A stretch of DNA of 52,727 nt from JAGLSB01 sp023135955 (lineage in GTDB: Bacteria > Bacteroidota > Bacteroidia > Bacteroidales > GCA-2748055): positions 1 to 52,727 of the forward strand of contig DAOVIO010000012.1 of the NCBI GenBank assembly GCA_030673645.1, written 5' to 3'. Made by a program: the position numbers and the translations under genes. The first letter of the stretch is position 1. The number at the start of each line of letters is the position of its first letter. The notes below the pieces were generated by a model. It saw nothing but the letters and a program-made list of their open reading frames with translations. It searched no databases and was not told the DNA's origin. Positions 50,509-52,727 of the stretch are shown here, piece after piece.

Positions 50509-52632
50509 GTGAAAAACTTATCTGTTTTAATGCTGTTACTACTTCTTATGGTATCGGCCTGTACAAGTGTAGAAAAAAATAATGAAATGAAGAATCCTCT
50601 CTTAACTGAATTTGATACTCCTTTTGGTATCCCTCCCTTTGATTTAATTAAAGTTGAACATTTTGTTCCTGCAACAGAAGAAGCTATGAGAATTAATCTC
50701 GAAGAGATTGAAGCCATTATTGCTAATACAGGTGCTCCAGGCTTTGAGAACACTATTGTAGCTCTTGAAAGATCAGGGAAATTACTAAATCAAGTGAATA
50801 GTATCTTTTCAAATTTGAATAGTTCTCTCACTGGTTCTGAGATGCAGGAGGTTGCAACAATATTATCTCCTAAAAGATCTGCTCATCGTGATGGTATCAG
50901 GATGAATGAAGATCTTTTCGCTAAAGTTAAAGCTGTTTACAATAATCGTGAAGATCTCTCATTAGAAGGTGAAGATGCGATGTTACTGGAAGAAAAATAT
51001 AAATATTTTGTCAGAGGTGGCGCTAACTTAAATGCTGATGACAAGGAAAAACTCAAAGCAATCAATGAAAAGCTTTCAATGGCTTCTGTAAAGTTCGGAC
51101 AGAATGTATTGGCTGAAATTAATAATTTCAAACTTGTTATTGATAATGAAAAAGATCTGGCAGGTCTTCCTGAAGGCGTCATTGCCGGTGCTGCTGAAAC
51201 TGCCACTGCAATGGGTGATGAAGGCAAATGGGTATTTACTATTCAGAAGCCTAGTATGCTTCCTTTCCTGACTTATGCCGACAATCGTGAATTAAGACAA
51301 CAACTTCACACTGCTTATTTTTCTATTGGCAATAACGATAACGAAAATGACAATAAAGAAATAATTAAAACTATTGTAAAACTAAGAGCTGAAAGATCAA
51401 ATATACTTGGTTATGAGAATCATGCTTCCTATGTTCTTGAAGAAAATATGGCAAAAAATGCTGAAAATGTTGAAACATTTCTGTTAAAAGTATGGGAACC
51501 GGGACTTGCCAAAGCGAAAAAAGAGCTTGTTGATCTTCAGGAAATGATCGTAAAAGACGGTGGTGATTTTAAATTTGAATCATGGGACTGGTGGTATTAT
51601 ACTGAAAAATTAAGGCTAGAAAAGTATGCTCTTGACGAGGAAGTATTGAGTCAGTATTTTGTTGCCGACAATGTAAGAGATGGTGCATTTGAATTGGCTG
51701 GTAATCTTTGGGGATTACAATTCAAGCAATTAACTGATGTTCCAAAATATCATGAAGACGTACAGGTTTTCGAAGTTTCAGAAGCAGATGGAAGTCATGT
51801 AGGAATTCTAACAATGGATTTCTTTCCAAGAGCAAGTAAGCGTGCCGGTGCCTGGATGAGTTCATTCAGGGGACAGAAAAAAATTGACGGTGTTGATATT
51901 CGCCCTGTAATTACTAATAATTTTAATTTCACAAAACCAACTGGAGATAAACCTGCTCTTCTAACAACTGACGAGGTCTCAACTACCTTCCACGAGTTTG
52001 GACATGCTTTACACGGATTACTCTCCGATTGTACTTATGGCAGTCTGGCTGGAACCAGTGTAAGCCGCGATTTTGTTGAGCTCCCTTCACAGGTGATGGA
52101 AAACTGGGTATTTGAACCACAGATATTAAAAACCTATGCTAAGCATTATAAAACAGGAGAAATCATTCCTGACGAGCTTGTTAAAAAACTGGAAGCATCA
52201 AGTCATTTTAACCAGGGTTTTGTAACTACTGAATATATGTCTGCTACATTTTTAGATATGGCATATCATATTTTAGGTCCTGAAAACGCCGACATAGAAG
52301 ACATAAATAAATTTGAAAAAGAAGCAATGGCTAAAATAGGACTTATCGATGAGATAGTAGTTCGATACAGAAGTCCTTATTTCAGTCATATTTTTTCCGG
52401 TGGATACGCAATGGGATATTATGCATATATATGGGCAGAAGTGCTCGACTCAGATGCTTTTATTGCATTTAAAGAAACAGGCGATTTATATAAACCGGAA
52501 GTTGCTAGTGCTTTCCGCAACAATATTTTGTCAAAAGGCGGGACCTTTGATCCGATGGAGCTTTATGTAAATTTCAGAGGTCAGGCTCCCGGACCAGAGG
52601 CACTGCTTGCTAAAAGAGGACTCCTTAACTAA
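50509..52632 (+). CDS. dcp: M3-family metallopeptidase, lipoprotein-type peptidyl-dipeptidase
   Basis: 707 residues if it starts at GTG 50509, which gives the lipoprotein signal peptide MKNLSVLMLLLLLMVSAC with Cys at the lipobox VSAC; the longer frame from TTG 50470 would put charged residues ahead of it and overlap the promoter. The M3 signature is HEFGHALHG with a downstream glutamate in the zinc site (TTEYMSATFLDMAYH region). Residues between about 70 and 450 fit the helical M3 fold (Dcp/thimet oligopeptidase). Peptidyl-dipeptidases cleave dipeptides from oligopeptide C-termini; as a lipoprotein it would act in the periplasm. Length is normal. It is a single gene ended by a palindrome. Confidence 0.93.
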   Translation: MKNLSVLMLLLLLMVSACTSVEKNNEMKNPLLTEFDTPFGIPPFDLIKVEHFVPATEEAMRINLEEIEAIIANTGAPGFENTIVALERSGKLLNQVNSIFSNLNSSLTGSEMQEVATILSPKRSAHRDGIRMNEDLFAKVKAVYNNREDLSLEGEDAMLLEEKYKYFVRGGANLNADDKEKLKAINEKLSMASVKFGQNVLAEINNFKLVIDNEKDLAGLPEGVIAGAAETATAMGDEGKWVFTIQKPSMLPFLTYADNRELRQQLHTAYFSIGNNDNENDNKEIIKTIVKLRAERSNILGYENHASYVLEENMAKNAENVETFLLKVWEPGLAKAKKELVDLQEMIVKDGGDFKFESWDWWYYTEKLRLEKYALDEEVLSQYFVADNVRDGAFELAGNLWGLQFKQLTDVPKYHEDVQVFEVSEADGSHVGILTMDFFPRASKRAGAWMSSFRGQKKIDGVDIRPVITNNFNFTKPTGDKPALLTTDEVSTTFHEFGHALHGLLSDCTYGSLAGTSVSRDFVELPSQVMENWVFEPQILKTYAKHYKTGEIIPDELVKKLEASSHFNQGFVTTEYMSATFLDMAYHILGPENADIEDINKFEKEAMAKIGLIDEIVVRYRSPYFSHIFSGGYAMGYYAYIWAEVLDSDAFIAFKETGDLYKPEVASAFRNNILSKGGTFDPMELYVNFRGQAPGPEALLAKRGLLN

Positions 52633-52653
52633 CTATAAACCTGTATTATGTAC

Positions 52654-52681
52654 GTAGGGACGACGCATGCGTCGTCCCTAC
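52654..52681. terminator. 28-bp perfect palindrome, repeat-type terminator
   Basis: gtagggacgacgca (52654-52667) is followed without a loop by its exact complement tgcgtcgtccctac (52668-52681). It lies 21 bases after the M3 peptidase stop and can fold as a strong hairpin on both strands. GTAGGGACG-type palindromes are, as I recall, widely dispersed in Bacteroidota, so it may be a repeat-family element working as a terminator. There is no clean T-tract. Confidence 0.7.
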
Positions 52682-52698
52682 TACATTTGAAAAAAATC

Positions 52699-52727
52699 AT
52701 GAAGATTCCAATTTTTCAGCTCGATGC
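52699..52727 (+). CDS. Start of probable PhzF-family gene, cut by window end
   Basis: An ATG at 52699 opens a frame reading MKIPIFQLD to the window end. Proteins of the PhzF isomerase/epimerase family typically begin M-K-[ILV]-P-[IL]-[FY]-Q-[VL]-D-A-F, so the match is good but rests on nine residues. An A-rich leader fits a Bacteroidota start. Confidence 0.45.

Noticed and set aside
1..52727. Search for tRNA, rRNA, CRISPR arrays and transposase genes
   Set aside because: No cloverleaf, rRNA-like stretch, spaced direct repeats of CRISPR type or transposase motif was recognised by eye on either strand.

Overview
The window looks like a low-GC chromosome segment from a Bacteroidota bacterium, probably an environmental gliding or surface-attached member of Bacteroidia or Cytophagia. 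The evidence is a T9SS type-B sorting domain (gliding-motility-type C-terminus), a PorP/SprF-family protein, a PD40/OmpA protein, RTX-free PKD adhesin architecture, sensor kinases of Bacteroidota type, a TAnnTTTG-type promoter, and A-rich rather than Shine-Dalgarno leaders. I could not assign a genus.

Layout. (1) 1-370: two noncoding-looking minisatellites. (2) 417-3271, + strand: a sulfur operon with sulfide:quinone oxidoreductase, a DUF1641 protein, a DsrC/TusE-like protein and a DsrE-family protein, behind a consensus Bacteroidota promoter. (3) 3272-10526: a repeat-derived stretch, an outer-membrane barrel protein, two hybrid kinases, a Tat/lipoprotein-type sugar isomerase-like protein and an ExoX-C-like small protein. 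(4) 10892-12083, + strand: a seven-TM protein and a single-domain response regulator, ending directly against the next block. (5) 22670 down to 12084, - strand: one compact ~10.6-kb operon encoding CheR-like, CheB-like (no receiver), GAF, SiaA-like PP2C phosphatase, two SiaB-like kinases, SiaC-like phosphoprotein, a TerB-ABCG-type transporter and a REC-histidine kinase. (6) 34695 down to 23169, - strand: a chemosensory operon with HAMP-GAF-PAS sensor, coiled-coil protein, STAS, CheY, CheA, two CheW, CheR, a kinase-like protein lacking its phospho-histidine, CheD and CheB, but no chemoreceptor. (7) 46200 down to 34962, - strand: a surface-adhesin operon with a 1721-residue PKD/Ig-like type-B T9SS substrate, its PorP/SprF partner, a TPR-PD40-OmpA-SPOR protein, a small secreted protein and a lipoprotein. 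(8) 49866 down to 46536: a seven-domain hybrid kinase and its NarL-type regulator, directly upstream of the adhesin operon. (9) 50032 to the end, + strand: a truncated hydrolase, an M3 metallopeptidase, a perfect 28-bp palindrome, and the first codons of a probable PhzF-family gene.

How they may work together (inference). Blocks 5-8 look like one surface-behaviour region. The Che proteins and the Sia partner switch share a distinctive GAF type and duplicated CheR/CheB pairs. The Sia module has no diguanylate cyclase, the known SiaC target in Pseudomonas; the closest candidate effector is the TerB-ABC transporter in the same operon. The upstream regions of the Che, Sia and adhesin operons each carry a CAGGT...AATCAGG block pair in the same order and orientation, which could make them one regulon. 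The most unusual details are the missing chemoreceptor, two probable pseudo-kinases (Asn for His in the Che operon; Gly for the N-box Glu in one SiaB), and the coiled-coil protein with a CheZ-like DxxxQ motif.
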